From Roseovarius sp. THAF27 (lineage in GTDB: Bacteria > Pseudomonadota > Alphaproteobacteria > Rhodobacterales > Rhodobacteraceae), in assembly GCF_009363655.1 (NCBI RefSeq), contig NZ_CP045393.1, positions 3,534,001 to 3,598,000 on the forward strand: a stretch of DNA of 64,000 bases. Reading direction: 5' to 3'. Each line of letters opens with the position of its first letter. The stretch's first letter is position 1. Positions 1 through 11,953 of this stretch are shown here, piece after piece. The position numbers and the translations under genes are program-made. The notes below the pieces were generated by a model. It worked only from the letters and a program-made list of their open reading frames with translations. It was not told where the DNA came from and did not search any database.

Positions 1-179
1 CGCATTTCGAGGCCATCGGCATCGAGTACGACTTCTACGGCGACACCCCCGTGGTGATCAGCAAGGTCGAGATCGAGAACGAGCGCCTGCCCAAGGAACT
101 GTTCTTCATCCCCGCCCTGATCCTGCTGGCGGGCATCGTCCTGATCCAGAGGCCCCGCGCCACCCAACCCGCGTTCTGA
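1..179 (+). CDS. TRAP transporter fused permease, C-terminal end (partial)
   Basis: Only the last 58 or so codons are present; the gene begins before the window. The visible tail has a polar stretch (EYDFYGDTPVVISKVEIEN), then LPKELFFIPALILLAGIVLI, a final membrane helix, and a short basic end. This resembles the C-terminal extension (DUF3394-like) of fused TRAP permeases of the TAXI type, which move organic acids across the inner membrane using a periplasmic binding protein. A UspA-family gene starts 11 nt after the stop, which is the usual companion of TRAP operons. The family call is from memory of the C-terminal pattern and the neighbour, not from a search. Confidence 0.65.
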   Translation, partial: HFEAIGIEYDFYGDTPVVISKVEIENERLPKELFFIPALILLAGIVLIQRPRATQPAF

Positions 180-190
180 GGAGGAACATC

Positions 191-610
191 ATGTTCAACA
201 AGCTTCTCCTGGCCATCGACATCAACGCGATGGAAGGCGCCCACCGGCTGGCACAGGCCGCCAAGCTGCTGGCTGCCGGCGACGGCGCCGAGATCCACGT
301 GATCAACGTTGTCCCCGGCAGCGGCATGAACATGGTCGGTGCCGCCTTCGAGGGGGATTACAACCGCACCGCGAAGAGCGCTGCCGAAAAGGCGCTGCAA
401 GACTGGACGGATGGTGCCTTCGACGGCAAGGCGCAGGTGCACGTGACCGAAGGTACGATCTATGACAGCGTGCTGCGCATGGCCGACAGGATCGGCGCAG
501 ACGTGATCGTCGTCGGCGCGCACCGGCCCGAATTGCGGGATTACCTCGTCGGCCCGAACGCGGCGCGGATCACCCGCCACGCCAACCAGTCCGTGATCGT
601 CATCCGCTAG
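191..610 (+). CDS. Universal stress protein, UspA family
   Basis: 139 aa, the normal size of a single-domain Usp. It opens with the typical beta strand and acidic loop ([13 protein letters not shown]) and ends with the Usp C-terminal strand (ANQSVIVIR). The ATP-binding loop normally reads G-2x-G-9x-G-S/T; here it is [16 protein letters not shown], so the second glycine and the final Ser/Thr are altered and nucleotide binding is uncertain. An AGGAGG-like site precedes the ATG. Location just behind a TRAP permease suggests a TeaD-like role in controlling the transporter. Its stop codon overlaps the stop of the converging rnc gene. Confidence 0.9.
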   Translation: MFNKLLLAIDINAMEGAHRLAQAAKLLAAGDGAEIHVINVVPGSGMNMVGAAFEGDYNRTAKSAAEKALQDWTDGAFDGKAQVHVTEGTIYDSVLRMADRIGADVIVVGAHRPELRDYLVGPNAARITRHANQSVIVIR

Positions 611-1296
611 GGCTTGCTCGACGCCACCCGCGCCAGCAACGCCTTGGCGGCAGTTTGCTCCGCCTGCCGCTTGGCCCCGGCAGTGGCTTCTTCGGCCTCG
701 CCGTTTTCCAGCCGGGCCTCGATGGTGAATTGCGGAGCATGGTCGGGCCCGCTGCGCGCCGTCTCCCTGTAGACCGGCGGGGCCAGGCCCTGCGCCTGCG
801 CCCATTCCTGAAGCGCGGTCTTGGCATCGCGGGCATCGGCCTTGACGGACGTCACCCGGTCCCCCCACAGCCGCAGGATCACCTCCTGCGCAGCGTCGAA
901 CCCGGCATCGCGGTAGACGGCCGCAATCACCGCCTCCATCGCGTCACCCAGCAGCGCCTGCTTGCGCCGCCCGCCCGACATCATCTCGGACCGCCCCAGC
1001 TTCAGCACCTGACCGAGGTCGATCTGCCGCGCCACCTCGGCGCAGGTTTCCTTGCGCACCAGCGCGTTGTAACGCGGCGCAAGCTGCCCTTCGGCGGCGC
1101 CCTTGTCGCTTTCCAGAAGCGCCTCGGCAATGACCAGCCCCAGAACCCTGTCGCCCAAGAACTCCAGCCTCTGGTTGTCGTCGCGGTTGGCTGTGGTCAT
1201 CGACCCGTGCGTCACGGCCCGCACCAGCAACTCGGGCCGCTCGAATTCATGTCCCAAACGGGTCTCGAACGCTTTGAGATCGCCCGAAAGCTTCAT
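607..1296 (-). CDS. rnc: Ribonuclease III
   Basis: 229 aa. Cleaves double-stranded RNA in rRNA and mRNA processing in the cytoplasm. The nuclease domain covers about residues 5-140 with the signature [13 protein letters not shown]45 and D49 plus D118 and E121 (GDAMEAV) match the four metal-binding acidic residues of the family. A double-stranded RNA-binding domain follows at about 160-228 ([12 protein letters not shown] ... [13 protein letters not shown]). It lies 7 nt downstream of lepB, the usual lepB-rnc pairing. Its TAG stop is shared in antisense with the stop of the converging UspA gene, so transcription from both sides ends on the same bases. Confidence 0.97.
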   Translation of the reverse strand: MKLSGDLKAFETRLGHEFERPELLVRAVTHGSMTTANRDDNQRLEFLGDRVLGLVIAEALLESDKGAAEGQLAPRYNALVRKETCAEVARQIDLGQVLKLGRSEMMSGGRRKQALLGDAMEAVIAAVYRDAGFDAAQEVILRLWGDRVTSVKADARDAKTALQEWAQAQGLAPPVYRETARSGPDHAPQFTIEARLENGEAEEATAGAKRQAEQTAAKALLARVASSKP

Positions 1297-1303
1297 CGCT
1301 GGA

Positions 1304-2143
1304 TCAATCCAGCTTCTCGAAAAAACGGTCGCCGCGCCACGTCCAGAAGAACAGCATCGACCGGCCCGCCGACGAAAAGATCACCCGGTCCGCCCGGCCG
1401 ATCAGGTTCTCGAACGGAACATAGCCCACCCCGCCCGGCGCGGTGAGCGGCGCGCGGCTGTCGGTGGAATTGTCCCGGTTGTCACCCATGAAGAAGTAAT
1501 GCCCCTCGGGCACCTCGTAGACGCCGGTGTTGTCATACCGTTGCGGCCCCACGTTCAGGATGCTGTGCGACACGCCGTTGGGCAGGGTCTCGATCTGCCG
1601 CTCTTTCTCGCAGATGCCTCCCACTCCCACGGCCCCGTTGGCACAGCGCGGCGTCTTGCCCAGCGGGCCCTGGGGTTCCAGCACTTCCTCGAAGGTTCCC
1701 GCATCTTCCAGTTCGACCGGCTCGCCGTTGATGTTCAGCACGCCATCCTGCATCTGGATCCGGTCACCCGGCAGGCCCACGACCCGCTTGATGTAATCCG
1801 TGCCGTTGCTGGGATGGCGGAACACGATGATGTCGCCACGTTCAGGCTCGGACCCGAGAAGGCGCGTGTTGTCGCCATCGAGAAAGCCACAGATGTTCTT
1901 TGCGTCGATATCCAGCCCGATCCGCTCGATCTTGATGTTCGGGCAGGAGGCGTAGGAGTAGCCATAGGCGAACTTGTTGACGAACAGGAAATCCCCGATC
2001 AACAGCGTGTCCTTCATCGACCCGGACGGGATCCAGAAGGGCTGGAACAGGATCGTGCGGAAAATACCGGCGATCAGCAGTGCCCAGAAGACCGTCTTGA
2101 CGGTTTCCCAGATCGCGCTCGATGTCTTGGATTCTTCGGCCAT
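1304..2143 (-). CDS. lepB: Signal peptidase I
   Basis: 279 aa inner-membrane serine protease that removes Sec and Tat signal peptides. One membrane helix spans about residues 14-34, immediately followed by the catalytic box [13 protein letters not shown] with nucleophile S42. The general-base lysine is K119 in [14 protein letters not shown], and the later box is [15 protein letters not shown] loop at 60-95 holds two cysteines (SCPNI, NICGF), a common feature of alphaproteobacterial LepB. The gene sits between acpS (84 nt upstream) and rnc (7 nt downstream), a conserved core operon. Confidence 0.97.
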   Translation of the reverse strand: MAEESKTSSAIWETVKTVFWALLIAGIFRTILFQPFWIPSGSMKDTLLIGDFLFVNKFAYGYSYASCPNIKIERIGLDIDAKNICGFLDGDNTRLLGSEPERGDIIVFRHPSNGTDYIKRVVGLPGDRIQMQDGVLNINGEPVELEDAGTFEEVLEPQGPLGKTPRCANGAVGVGGICEKERQIETLPNGVSHSILNVGPQRYDNTGVYEVPEGHYFFMGDNRDNSTDSRAPLTAPGGVGYVPFENLIGRADRVIFSSAGRSMLFFWTWRGDRFFEKLD

Positions 2144-2227
2144 GCCTGTCTCCGATTGCTCTTCTGCGCTACATGCGGGGCGGCGGCACAGGTGTCAAGC
2201 CGCGCCGGCAAAGGCGACCCGGCGTCC

Positions 2228-2629
2228 TCACGTCGCCAGCCGCGCCTCGATCACGACAAAGGCCTGCGCCCAGGGGTGATCGTCGGTCAGGGTGACGTGA
2301 ATAATGGCCTCGTGCCCCTCCGGCGTCATTTCGGCCAGCCGTTCGGCGGCCCAGCCGGTGACCGCCATCACCGGCTGCCCGGTGGCGAGGTTGCTCACCG
2401 CCATGTCCTTCCAGGCGATCCCCATCCGAAGTCCCGTCCCCAACGCCTTGGAACAGGCCTCTTTCGCGGCCCAGCGCTTGGCATAGGTGCCCGCCACGTC
2501 CTTGCGGCGTTCGGACTTGCGTTGCTCCACTTCCGTGAAGACCCGGTTGCGAAAGCGGTCGCCGAACCGCTCCAGCGTACCGGCGATCCGATCTATATTG
2601 GCCAGGTCCGTTCCGACGCCCAGGATCAT
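2228..2629 (-). CDS. acpS: Holo-[acyl-carrier-protein] synthase
   Basis: 133 aa. Transfers phosphopantetheine from CoA to the serine of acyl carrier protein, activating fatty acid synthesis. The start ATG was chosen because the family begins MILGVGTDL; the magnesium ligands D8 ([10 protein letters not shown]) and E57 ([14 protein letters not shown]) are both present. Length is typical (about 120-135 aa). The start is 12 nt after the stop of the upstream hydrolase gene, so they are probably cotranscribed with lepB and rnc. Confidence 0.96.
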   Translation of the reverse strand: MILGVGTDLANIDRIAGTLERFGDRFRNRVFTEVEQRKSERRKDVAGTYAKRWAAKEACSKALGTGLRMGIAWKDMAVSNLATGQPVMAVTGWAAERLAEMTPEGHEAIIHVTLTDDHPWAQAFVVIEARLAT

Positions 2630-2640
2630 GAATGCACCCT

Positions 2641-4068
2641 TTATCCGGCTGAAAACAGAGGGAAACTTACACCCAAAGCCCAGGCAAGCGCCAGCCCCAG
2701 CCCAACGCCCGGCCCGATGGCGCCAAAGCGGCGCGCCGCCACACGTCCGATCCAGCCGAAACTGAGGAAGAACAGCACGATCACCGGCGCGATCAGAAGC
2801 AGAAAGAAAAGCCCCTCGAAATCCATCGCCACCGCAATGGCCAGCGAGACAAGAAACCCGATTCGGGCCACCACGCGGCGGGCGGGTCCCGCACCGTGCA
2901 CCGACCACGCGTCGGCCAGCATGAACGGCACCGCGCCAAGGGCCAGCGCGGCGATGATCCCCCACCGCTCCGGCACGGGCCAGAAATTGGCCCCGTACCG
3001 ATCCAGCGCGAACCCGAAAAGGCCCACGGTCCATATCAGCACGAGGACCCCTCCCGTGACACTGAACGCGCCGGGTCGCGCGCTCGTGACCCACAGAACG
3101 GCTAGCTGGATCACGCCATAGATCAACAGGTGCAGCGCCAGGTAATCCGCCACCAGAACGGGCAAAACCTGCGTTTCCACCGGCGCCGCCACCACCGGGG
3201 TGACAAGCATCGGCGCACAGACCACGCCGGCGAACCGCCGCCATGACAGGGCGCGCATCGGCACGTCTCGTGCCGGAAACAGCTGCGCCACGGGCGCGAA
3301 CAGCATCGTGATTGCCGCCAGCATTCCGATCAGCGCCCAGCCTGTCTGCGGCACGGGCACCTCGGCGTGCCGCCCGTAATATGTGTTCAGCCAGTCGAGC
3401 GTTGCTTTTCGCCCCGCACGCGAGTGCAGGATCGCCACGTGCTCCACCGCCGGGGCAATCATGGCCTCGCGTCGCACGCCCGCCGCGGCCTCCGCCACCG
3501 CATCAGCCGCGAACCCCTGCAAGCGCGGCTCCCACGCGCCGGTGATCATCAGCACGTCATCGGGCGCCTCGGCCGTAATCGCGCCGGAAAAGGTGGCCAG
3601 CAACACCAGCGGCCCGATACCCTCGACCTCGCGCGCCGCCCGCACCAGCACATCCGTGGCCATGGAATGCCCGACCAGCGCGATGTCGCCGTCGTTCGCG
3701 CGCGCGGCGTCGATCACTTCCAGTGTCTGGTTCACCAACAGCCGCGTGGTGCCGTCCACCGCCGTCACATCCCCCGACATCGGCTGCGGATGCCGCCCGT
3801 GGCCCAGGAAATCGAAGGCATAGACCCGGTACCCGGCCTGCGCCAGCACCAGGCCATAGCCCTGCATCATCTGCCGCGATCCGGCAAAGCCGTGGGCCAT
3901 GACGACCGCCGGACCGGTATTCTCCGCGCCCCAGATCGTCACCGGGGTCGGCCCCACCCGCATCTCGTCGATTTCGACCCCGCCCCGCGCGGCCTCCAGC
4001 GTCCACAACGCCCACGCCCCCAAGAGCAGAGCGGCAAGCGTGCGCCAACGCAACCACCGCACCGTCAC
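2641..4068 (-). CDS. Alpha/beta hydrolase fused to a multi-span membrane domain
   Basis: 475 aa from a GTG start that overlaps the stop of the preceding 41-codon ORF. One N-terminal helix (about 8-26) anchors the protein. The hydrolase domain follows, with oxyanion loop AHGFAGS at about 58-64, [12 protein letters not shown], and nucleophile elbow GHSMATD (S135). From about residue 245 the chain becomes membrane helices (seven or eight by eye) to the C-terminus, which is unusual for an esterase. Substrate is unknown; a lipid or peptide ester near the membrane is only a guess. Upstream lie a LysE exporter and a tiny ORF joined by translational coupling. Confidence 0.8.
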   Translation of the reverse strand: MTVRWLRWRTLAALLLGAWALWTLEAARGGVEIDEMRVGPTPVTIWGAENTGPAVVMAHGFAGSRQMMQGYGLVLAQAGYRVYAFDFLGHGRHPQPMSGDVTAVDGTTRLLVNQTLEVIDAARANDGDIALVGHSMATDVLVRAAREVEGIGPLVLLATFSGAITAEAPDDVLMITGAWEPRLQGFAADAVAEAAAGVRREAMIAPAVEHVAILHSRAGRKATLDWLNTYYGRHAEVPVPQTGWALIGMLAAITMLFAPVAQLFPARDVPMRALSWRRFAGVVCAPMLVTPVVAAPVETQVLPVLVADYLALHLLIYGVIQLAVLWVTSARPGAFSVTGGVLVLIWTVGLFGFALDRYGANFWPVPERWGIIAALALGAVPFMLADAWSVHGAGPARRVVARIGFLVSLAIAVAMDFEGLFFLLLIAPVIVLFFLSFGWIGRVAARRFGAIGPGVGLGLALAWALGVSFPLFSAG

Positions 4069-4190
4069 TGCAGGCTGGCGCCAATCCCGCCGGTCGCCTG
4101 GTTCAGGGTAAATCGCAATGTCCGGTCCTCAGGGCCAATGGCGGGTGGTAAGGCCGTCGCCAGGGCCACAGCCGCACATACTTGCCTCAT
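4065..4190 (-). CDS. Small coupled ORF, 41 aa, signal-peptide-like
   Basis: Encodes MRQVCAAVALATALPPAIGP followed by a short polar tail of 21 residues. Its ATG overlaps the lysE stop (ATGA) and its stop overlaps the GTG start of the hydrolase gene (GTGA), so all three frames are linked by 4-nt overlaps. The first 20 residues look like a cleavable signal or small membrane anchor. It may be a genuine micro-protein or a leader that couples translation of the hydrolase to lysE. No family is recognised, and the ORF is short enough to be chance; the double overlap is the main argument for it. Confidence 0.45.
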   Translation of the reverse strand: MRQVCAAVALATALPPAIGPEDRTLRFTLNQATGGIGASLQ

Positions 4191-4807
4191 TGCTCCGCTT
4201 TCCAGACCAACAGCCGCGCTCCGGCCAGGCCGAAGAACCCGGCGAAAAAAGCGTCGAGACCGCGCCGAAACCTCCGGTAGGCCGCCCGGACCGCCGCCCT
4301 GGAAAAGATCGTCGCGTAGAAAAGGTAAAGCGCCAGGCCTACACCGGCGCAGACCGCGATCGTCACCGGCCCCGCGCTTCCCAACGCAAGTGCTGCAACC
4401 CAGGCCAGCACGGCCTTGGGGTTCAAAAGGTTCAGCAACAGCCCACGACGGAACATGCCGGCACCTGCCCTCGCCGAAGCCTGTCCGCCCGCATCCAGTT
4501 CCGCGACCGGCTGCATCGCCGAACGCGCGGACATCGCCGCGAGGTAAAAAAGATACGCCGCGCCGGCAAGTTTCAGCAACAGCAGCGCCGGCGCGAAATG
4601 CGCGATTAGCAATCCCAGGCCCAGCCCGGCCAGCACGCCCCATACTGTCAGCCCGAGCGCGAGCCCAAGCGCCATCGCAACACCGGCCCGGCGCCCCTTT
4701 GCCATCGCCGTTCCTGCGACCGCCAGCGTCGCGGGTCCTGGTGATCCGGCGGCAAAGGCGAAGCTCGCCACCGAGGTCCATAGTGCCACATCGCCACCGC
4801 CGGTCAT
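4187..4807 (-). CDS. LysE/RhtB family amino-acid exporter
   Basis: 206 aa, the standard LysE/RhtB length, with about six membrane segments. Family marks are SFAFAAGSPGPATLAVAG near the N-terminus (the GPxxL element), GRRAGVAMALGLALGL, LKLAGAAYLFYLA and LLNLLNPKAVLAW. Members export amino acids or related metabolites from the cytoplasm; the substrate is not predictable here. The start overlaps the stop of the upstream small membrane protein gene by 4 nt (ATGA), and the gene belongs to the pdxJ-containing operon. Confidence 0.93.
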   Translation of the reverse strand: MTGGGDVALWTSVASFAFAAGSPGPATLAVAGTAMAKGRRAGVAMALGLALGLTVWGVLAGLGLGLLIAHFAPALLLLKLAGAAYLFYLAAMSARSAMQPVAELDAGGQASARAGAGMFRRGLLLNLLNPKAVLAWVAALALGSAGPVTIAVCAGVGLALYLFYATIFSRAAVRAAYRRFRRGLDAFFAGFFGLAGARLLVWKAEQ

Positions 4808-5247
4808 TTCAAACCCCGTTCTTCACGGGCCTTGTCGCGGCTCACCGTGTTGCCCGCACCGATGCCGAAGAAAAAGCGGTTGGCCAGCAGGTAACCGCCC
4901 GCATACATCAACAGCAGCGTCACGAATTGCTGCGAGCCCGGCACGGCGATGGCCAGTTTGGCGAACTCGGGCGCGAGGCCGGGTCCCGCATAGGCCAGCG
5001 CCACGTTCAGAGACGTGGCGACGAGCGTTCCGATGAAGGCAAAGCTCCAGGCCCGGCGCGCGCCGGGCAAAGCCCCGTGCCGGCGCACATATTGCTGCCC
5101 TTCGATCAGCGCGGCGATCATCGCCGGCACGATGATCTGCGCCGCCGAGCCCAGCATCTCGTCCTTGGTGATCCCCAACAAGCGCACCGCCTGGGACACG
5201 CCGATAGCCACGGCCAGAAAGACGGCGCTGTAACGCAGCCAGATCAT
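4804..5247 (-). CDS. Small inner-membrane protein, ABZJ_00895-like
   Basis: 147 aa with about four hydrophobic stretches (8-25, 36-50, 68-88, 107-127) and a charged C-terminal tail ([12 protein letters not shown]). The pattern of a short repeat of two helices, an [21 protein letters not shown] loop and a glycine-rich last helix resembles the uncharacterised ABZJ_00895 family. Function is unknown. It overlaps pdxJ upstream (ATGA) and lysE downstream (ATGA), so it is translated as part of the same operon. Confidence 0.75.
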   Translation of the reverse strand: MIWLRYSAVFLAVAIGVSQAVRLLGITKDEMLGSAAQIIVPAMIAALIEGQQYVRRHGALPGARRAWSFAFIGTLVATSLNVALAYAGPGLAPEFAKLAIAVPGSQQFVTLLLMYAGGYLLANRFFFGIGAGNTVSRDKAREERGLK

Positions 5248-6014
5248 CCGGCGATGCGCTGCGGATCTGCCCGCGCCTCGTCCATCAGGCGCCGCATTTC
5301 CCCGATCGCCGGCTCCAGCCCGCGAAAGATCGACTCGCCAATCAGGAAATGCCCGATATTGAGTTCCATGACCTCCGGAAACGCCGCCACCGGCTGCACC
5401 GTCTCATAGGTCAGCCCGTGACCCGCGTGCACTTCCAGCCCCAGCGAATCGGCAAAGGCCGACATGTCCCTCAGGGCGGCCAGTTCCCTGTCCCGCGCCT
5501 GAAAATTTCCCTCGGCATGGGCATCGCAATAGGCCCCGGTATGCAGCTCGATCACCTCGGCCCCGATCCGGTGCGCCGCCTCGATCTGGCGGCGGTCCGC
5601 GGCGATGAAGATCGACACGCGGCACCCCGCCTCGCGCAGCGGCGCGATGAAATGCGCCAGCCGGTTTTCCTCGCGCGCCACCTCCAGCCCGCCCTCGGTC
5701 GTGCGCTCCTCGCGTTTTTCGGGCACCAGGCAAACCGCGTGCGGCTTGTGGCGCAGGGCGATTTTCTGCATTTCCTCGGTCGCGGCCATCTCGAAGTTCA
5801 AGGGTCCCTTCAGCGCCGCCATCAGCCCGTCGATATCCGCGTCCGAAATATGCCTGCGGTCCTCGCGCAGGTGTGCGGTGATCCCGTCCGCCCCGGCCTC
5901 CTCGGCCAATTTGGCGGCGCGTACCGGATCGGGGGTGGCGCCGCCGCGGGCATTTCTCACCGTCGCCACATGGTCGATATTCACGCCAAGGCGCAGTTTT
6001 CCGGCATCACTCAT
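5244..6014 (-). CDS. pdxJ: Pyridoxine 5'-phosphate synthase
   Basis: 256 aa TIM-barrel enzyme that condenses 1-deoxyxylulose 5-phosphate with 3-amino-2-oxopropyl phosphate, the last ring-forming step of vitamin B6 synthesis. Visible family motifs are [17 protein letters not shown] near the start, [13 protein letters not shown] (about 45-56), NFEMA with E75, [12 protein letters not shown] and [10 protein letters not shown]. Length is slightly above the usual 240-250 aa. In many alphaproteobacteria pdxJ is linked to acpS; here four genes intervene in the same direction. Confidence 0.97.
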   Translation of the reverse strand: MSDAGKLRLGVNIDHVATVRNARGGATPDPVRAAKLAEEAGADGITAHLREDRRHISDADIDGLMAALKGPLNFEMAATEEMQKIALRHKPHAVCLVPEKREERTTEGGLEVAREENRLAHFIAPLREAGCRVSIFIAADRRQIEAAHRIGAEVIELHTGAYCDAHAEGNFQARDRELAALRDMSAFADSLGLEVHAGHGLTYETVQPVAAFPEVMELNIGHFLIGESIFRGLEPAIGEMRRLMDEARADPQRIAG

Positions 6015-6053
6015 GACATCCTCCAGAGCAAGGGTAACGACTCGTTCCTGACC

Positions 6054-6786
6054 CTAGTGCTTCTCGGGCTCCGCGTCAGCCTTGTCATTGGCGCCATCCC
6101 TGGCCTTCTTTGCCGCGGCCTTCTCGGCCGCCTTCTCCGCCGCCTTTTCGCGGATCGCGGCCAGCTTGGCCTTGAGCATTCCCTTGCGCCGGTTCTGATA
6201 GGCCTGGATCAATGGCAGGCTGACATAATAGCAGGTCAGGCCGGCGATGGTTCCGGGGATCAATCCGCCGACCATGTAGGGAAAAAACACCTCGTCGTAA
6301 AAGACGGTCAGCCGGCTCCAGTCGGCGCTTTGCTCGTTGAAGATCGCCCAAAGGTTGTCTTTCAGGTCCCGCCCCGCATCGACGAACTTGCTGCCGAGCG
6401 TGCCATGCGCCTCCAGGTCGGGATTGTTGCGCAGCCCGAGCATGAAATATCCGGTCTGCAGCGAAGACGCGCCGATGAAGACAAAGGTCAGCGGGTTGCC
6501 GAAGAAGGTCGACAGGAGCGCAGCCACGATGTTGCCGCGCAAGATCGACGCCACCACGGCGGCCAGCAGAAAGTGCAGCCCGAAGAACGGCGAAAAGCTG
6601 ACGAAGACCCCGGCGAAAACCCCCCGGGCGATTCGGTGCGGCGGGTCGGGCAGACGCCTGACGCGGTGCCGCACGTAATGAAACGCCCGCGTCCAGCCGG
6701 ATCTCGGCCAGAGAAACCGTAACGTGGCCTTCCACCAAGGCAGTCTGTCACGGCGTTTGAAAACCACGGGGCGCGGCTCCTCTGGG

Positions 6787-6809
<23 letters not shown>
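6054..6809 (-). CDS. DUF2062 domain membrane protein
   Basis: 251 aa from a GTG start lying 23 nt inside the end of rsh. Basic N-terminus (FKRRDRLPWWKATLRFLWP), then the DUF2062 core: RIARGVFAGVFVSFSPFFGLHFLLAAVVA, NIVAALLSTFFGNPLTFVFIG (the FxxNPxT element) and a final helix near 180-205. The C-terminal 45 residues are an alanine/lysine-rich charged tail (EKAAEKAAEKAAAKKARDG), likely helical and cytoplasmic. Function of the family is unknown. The overlap with rsh suggests coupled translation. Confidence 0.9.
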
Positions 6810-8931
<2,122 letters not shown>

Positions 8932-8968
8932 CTGGTCCGCTTTCCATCACCCGTCCGCGCGCAGGGGT

Positions 8969-9322
8969 TCAGCCCTGGCCCTGCGCCTCCATAAGCGCAC
9001 GCAGCAGTTTTTCTTCCGACATGTCGTCGTCGGCCGGCTTCTCGGCTTCCTCGCCCATCAGCAGCGCCATGGAATCGTCTTCCGGCTCGTCGACCTCGAT
9101 CTGGCTCTGGTTCGATTCGATCAGCCGTTCGCGCAGGTCGTCGGCACCTTGCGTTTCCTCGGCGATCTCGCGCAGCGCCACGACCGGGTTCTTGTCGTTG
9201 TCGCGGTCCACGGTGATCGGCGACCCCGACGAGATCTCGCGCGCGCGGTGTGCCGCCAGCATCACCAGGTCGAAGCGGTTCGGAACTTTATCAACGCAGT
9301 CTTCTGTGGTTACGCGCGCCAT
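8969..9322 (-). CDS. rpoZ: RNA polymerase omega subunit
   Basis: 117 aa. Helps assemble RNA polymerase and forms part of the ppGpp site. The N-terminal core is [33 protein letters not shown] split over residues 1-33, with [17 protein letters not shown] following, all diagnostic of omega. The acidic C-terminal tail ([23 protein letters not shown]) is typical of rhodobacterial RpoZ. First gene of the run that continues into rsh. Confidence 0.97.
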   Translation of the reverse strand: MARVTTEDCVDKVPNRFDLVMLAAHRAREISSGSPITVDRDNDKNPVVALREIAEETQGADDLRERLIESNQSQIEVDEPEDDSMALLMGEEAEKPADDDMSEEKLLRALMEAQGQG

Positions 9323-9396
9323 GGGGCCTCCGGATAGGGCAAAGTCTCAAGAAGCCCTTCATTTAAAGCCTCGGGCAGGTGTTTACAAGCACAGAA

Positions 9397-9963
9397 TCAG
9401 TCCAGCGCCCGCACCTCTGCCCGGGCGTCAGCGGGCAGGTCCGCCAGCATCGCCGCCACGCTGCGTTCCAGCACCGGATGAACCCAATCGGACGCGACGT
9501 CATTCAGCGGCACCAGGACGAAAGCCCGCTCATGCATCCGCGGATGCGGCAGGATCAGGTTGTCGGGGGTCCGCCGCATCTGCTGCTCCAGCGGCAGCGC
9601 GCGCCAGGCCTCGTACGTGGCCCGGTCCGGCAAGACCTGCGCACCTGCCGCCAGCAGGTCCAGGTCCAGCGTGCGCTGGCCCCAGCGCTGCTGCCGTGCC
9701 CGTCCGAACGCGGATTCGATTTCGTGTAAAAGTTGCAACATTTCCGCAGGATCGCCGTCGAAGGCCAGAACGGCGGCGGCGTTCACGTAATCCGGCCCCG
9801 CCCCCGCGGGAAAACAGGGCGTTTCATACAGGCGACTGACTGCCACAACGCGCGCGCCCGCCCTCGGCAACTGGGCCAGCGCCGCGCGCAGGGTCGTCTC
9901 CGGCGCCCCCGTATCGGACGGCAAATTCCCGCCCAATGCTATCAGGAATAGTTGCTCAGGCAT
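9397..9963 (-). CDS. folK: 2-amino-4-hydroxy-6-hydroxymethyldihydropteridine diphosphokinase
   Basis: 188 aa. Transfers pyrophosphate from ATP to the pterin in folate synthesis. The signature is LIALGGNLPSD at the start, then VSRLYETPCFPAGAGPDYVNAA, the ATP-binding RARQQRWGQRTLDLDLLAAG and LILPHPRMHERAFVLVPL. All catalytic-region motifs are complete. It is a single gene, divergent from the NYN-domain gene at 10108. Confidence 0.96.
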   Translation of the reverse strand: MPEQLFLIALGGNLPSDTGAPETTLRAALAQLPRAGARVVAVSRLYETPCFPAGAGPDYVNAAAVLAFDGDPAEMLQLLHEIESAFGRARQQRWGQRTLDLDLLAAGAQVLPDRATYEAWRALPLEQQMRRTPDNLILPHPRMHERAFVLVPLNDVASDWVHPVLERSVAAMLADLPADARAEVRALD

Positions 9964-10107
9964 GTGACCGACTTATCCTCTATACAATCTAAACGCTTGC
10001 GTAGCGCAAACTAAACTCCTAGGTACACCGACTAGTCCTGTCCGGTTTCAAATCCACTCCATTAGTACACCGTTGCGGCAGGGCAAACACACTCGGAAGG
10101 ACATTTT

Positions 10108-10671
10108 ATGTTTTACAAGGACGAGCGGCTCGCGCTGTTCATCGACGGTTCGAACTTGTACGCTGCGGCCAAGGCGCTCGGGTTCGATATCGACTACAAG
10201 CTGCTGCGAACGGAATTCATGCGTCGTGGCAAGCTTTTGCGAGCCTTCTACTACACGGCGCTGCTGGAAAACGACGACTACTCTCCGATCCGCCCGCTTG
10301 TCGACTGGCTCAACTACAACGGTTTCACCATGGTCACCAAGCCGGCCAAGGAATACACCGACAGCCAGGGTCGCCGTAAGGTGAAGGGCAACATGGACAT
10401 CGAATTGACGGTGGACGCCATGGAGCTTGCCCCGCGGATCGACCACATCGTTCTGTTCTCCGGCGACGGCGATTTCCGCCCGCTGGTCGAAAGCCTTCAA
10501 CGCCAGGGCGTTCGCGTATCCGTGGTCTCCACCATCCGCAGCCAACCGCCGATGATCTCCGACGACCTGCGCCGCCAGGCCGACAACTTCATCGAACTCG
10601 AAGACCTCAAGGAGGTCATCGGACGCCCGCCGCGCGAAGATTCGCAAGAGCGTCAGCAAGCCTCGGCCTGA
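10108..10671 (+). CDS. NYN-domain (LabA/DUF88-like) protein
   Basis: 187 aa PIN-like NYN fold. The conserved acidic residues of the putative metal site are visible: FIDGSNLY (D14), NMDIELTVDAM (about 97-106) and FSGDGDFRPLV (about 126-131). Members are thought to be RNA-acting nucleases or RNA-binding regulators; LabA-type proteins tune gene expression. A good ribosome site (GGAAGGA) precedes the ATG by 8 nt. The charged tail REDSQERQQASA is outside the domain. Confidence 0.9.
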   Translation: MFYKDERLALFIDGSNLYAAAKALGFDIDYKLLRTEFMRRGKLLRAFYYTALLENDDYSPIRPLVDWLNYNGFTMVTKPAKEYTDSQGRRKVKGNMDIELTVDAMELAPRIDHIVLFSGDGDFRPLVESLQRQGVRVSVVSTIRSQPPMISDDLRRQADNFIELEDLKEVIGRPPREDSQERQQASA

Positions 10672-10794
10672 ACGAGCCGCCGGGAAACGGGGCCGGGGGC
10701 AGCCGAAAGCGGCCGCACCTCGCGCCCCGATTTGCCACCCACCACTGGACGCCGCACGCCGCAACCCTTACGTCTTGAGGGAACAGGAGTGTCC

Positions 10795-11745
10795 ATGACC
10801 AAACCGCCCCTCACCCTCTATCTCGCAGCCCCGCGCGGCTTTTGCGCCGGGGTCGACCGCGCCATCAAGATCGTCGAGATGGCACTCGGGAAATGGGGCG
10901 CGCCGGTCTATGTCCGGCACGAGATCGTGCATAACAAGTACGTGGTGGACGACCTGCGCGCCAAGGGCGCGGTCTTCGTCGAAGAGCTCGACGAATGCCC
11001 CGACGACCGCCCGGTGATCTTTTCGGCGCATGGCGTGCCCAAGGCGGTCCCGGCCGAGGCCGCGTCGCGCGAAATGGTCTATGTCGATGCGACCTGCCCG
11101 CTTGTCTCCAAGGTCCATATCGAGGCCGAGCGCCATGCCGCGAACGGGCTGCAGATCATCATGATCGGCCATGCCGGCCACCCCGAGACCATCGGCACGA
11201 TGGGCCAGCTGCCCACCGGCGACGTGTTGCTCGTCGAAACGCCCGAAGACGTGGGCCGGGTCGAGGTGCGCGATCCCGCGCGTCTCGCCTTCGTGACGCA
11301 GACCACGCTGTCGGTCGACGACACCGCCGATATCGTCCAGGCGCTCCAGGCCCGCTTCCCCGACATCGTCGGCCCCCACAAGGAAGACATCTGCTATGCC
11401 ACCACCAACCGGCAGGAGGCGGTAAAGGCGATGGCCGAAAAGGCCGAGGCGATGCTGGTCGTGGGCGCGCCCAACTCCTCCAACTCCAAACGCCTGGTCG
11501 AGGTCGGCGCCCGCGCGGGCTGTTCCTACGCGCAGCTGGTGCAGCGCGCCGCGGATATCGACTGGCGCGCGCTGGACGGCATCACCACCATGGGCATCAC
11601 GGCAGGCGCTTCGGCACCCGAAGTGCTGATCAACGAGGTCATCGACGCCTTTCGCGACCGTTTCGACGTGACCATCGAACAGGTCGAAACCGCGCAGGAA
11701 AACGTCGAATTCAAGGTCCCACGGGTCCTGCGCGAACCCGCCTGA
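10795..11745 (+). CDS. ispH: 4-hydroxy-3-methylbut-2-enyl diphosphate reductase
   Basis: 316 aa iron-sulfur enzyme, the last step of the MEP isoprenoid route, giving IPP and DMAPP. The start ATG follows GGAACAGGAG and gives the family N-terminus. The three cluster cysteines are C17 ([12 protein letters not shown]), C101 ([11 protein letters not shown]) and C200 ([13 protein letters not shown]). Substrate-binding segments [30 protein letters not shown] and [15 protein letters not shown] are all present. Confidence 0.97.
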   Translation: MTKPPLTLYLAAPRGFCAGVDRAIKIVEMALGKWGAPVYVRHEIVHNKYVVDDLRAKGAVFVEELDECPDDRPVIFSAHGVPKAVPAEAASREMVYVDATCPLVSKVHIEAERHAANGLQIIMIGHAGHPETIGTMGQLPTGDVLLVETPEDVGRVEVRDPARLAFVTQTTLSVDDTADIVQALQARFPDIVGPHKEDICYATTNRQEAVKAMAEKAEAMLVVGAPNSSNSKRLVEVGARAGCSYAQLVQRAADIDWRALDGITTMGITAGASAPEVLINEVIDAFRDRFDVTIEQVETAQENVEFKVPRVLREPA

Positions 11746-11848
11746 AGGCCTTGCCCGCTTCGGCATTCTGTCGGCGGAACCCGCTGGTCCCCCAGCCTTC
11801 TGCCCGCGCCACACCGCCGGGCAATGGCACGACGCGGCAACCCGCGCA

Positions 11849-11876
11849 GCCCGTCCCGGGCCTGACCCGGGACCTC
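11849..11876. repeat. GTCCCGGG-type palindromic intergenic element
   Basis: Downstream of ispH lies the dyad GTCCCGGGCCTGACCCGGGAC. A close relative occurs at about 49818-49845 and a shorter version (GTCCCGGA-TCAAG-TCCGGGAC) at about 49626-49646. It is probably a dispersed REP-like repeat that may also act as a transcript-end hairpin. Confidence 0.5.
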
Positions 11877-11953
11877 TTCGCCGGGGTCAGGATTTCCTGT
11901 CTTCCCAATTCACCCTGTAACTGTAGGCTGCCCCGAAAGACGGGACCCATCAC

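Noticed and set aside
1103..5409. Long plus-strand frames opposite lepB, acpS, the hydrolase and LysE
   Set aside because: No start signals or recognisable motifs, and Arg/Pro/His-rich translation; they run through several well-identified minus-strand genes.
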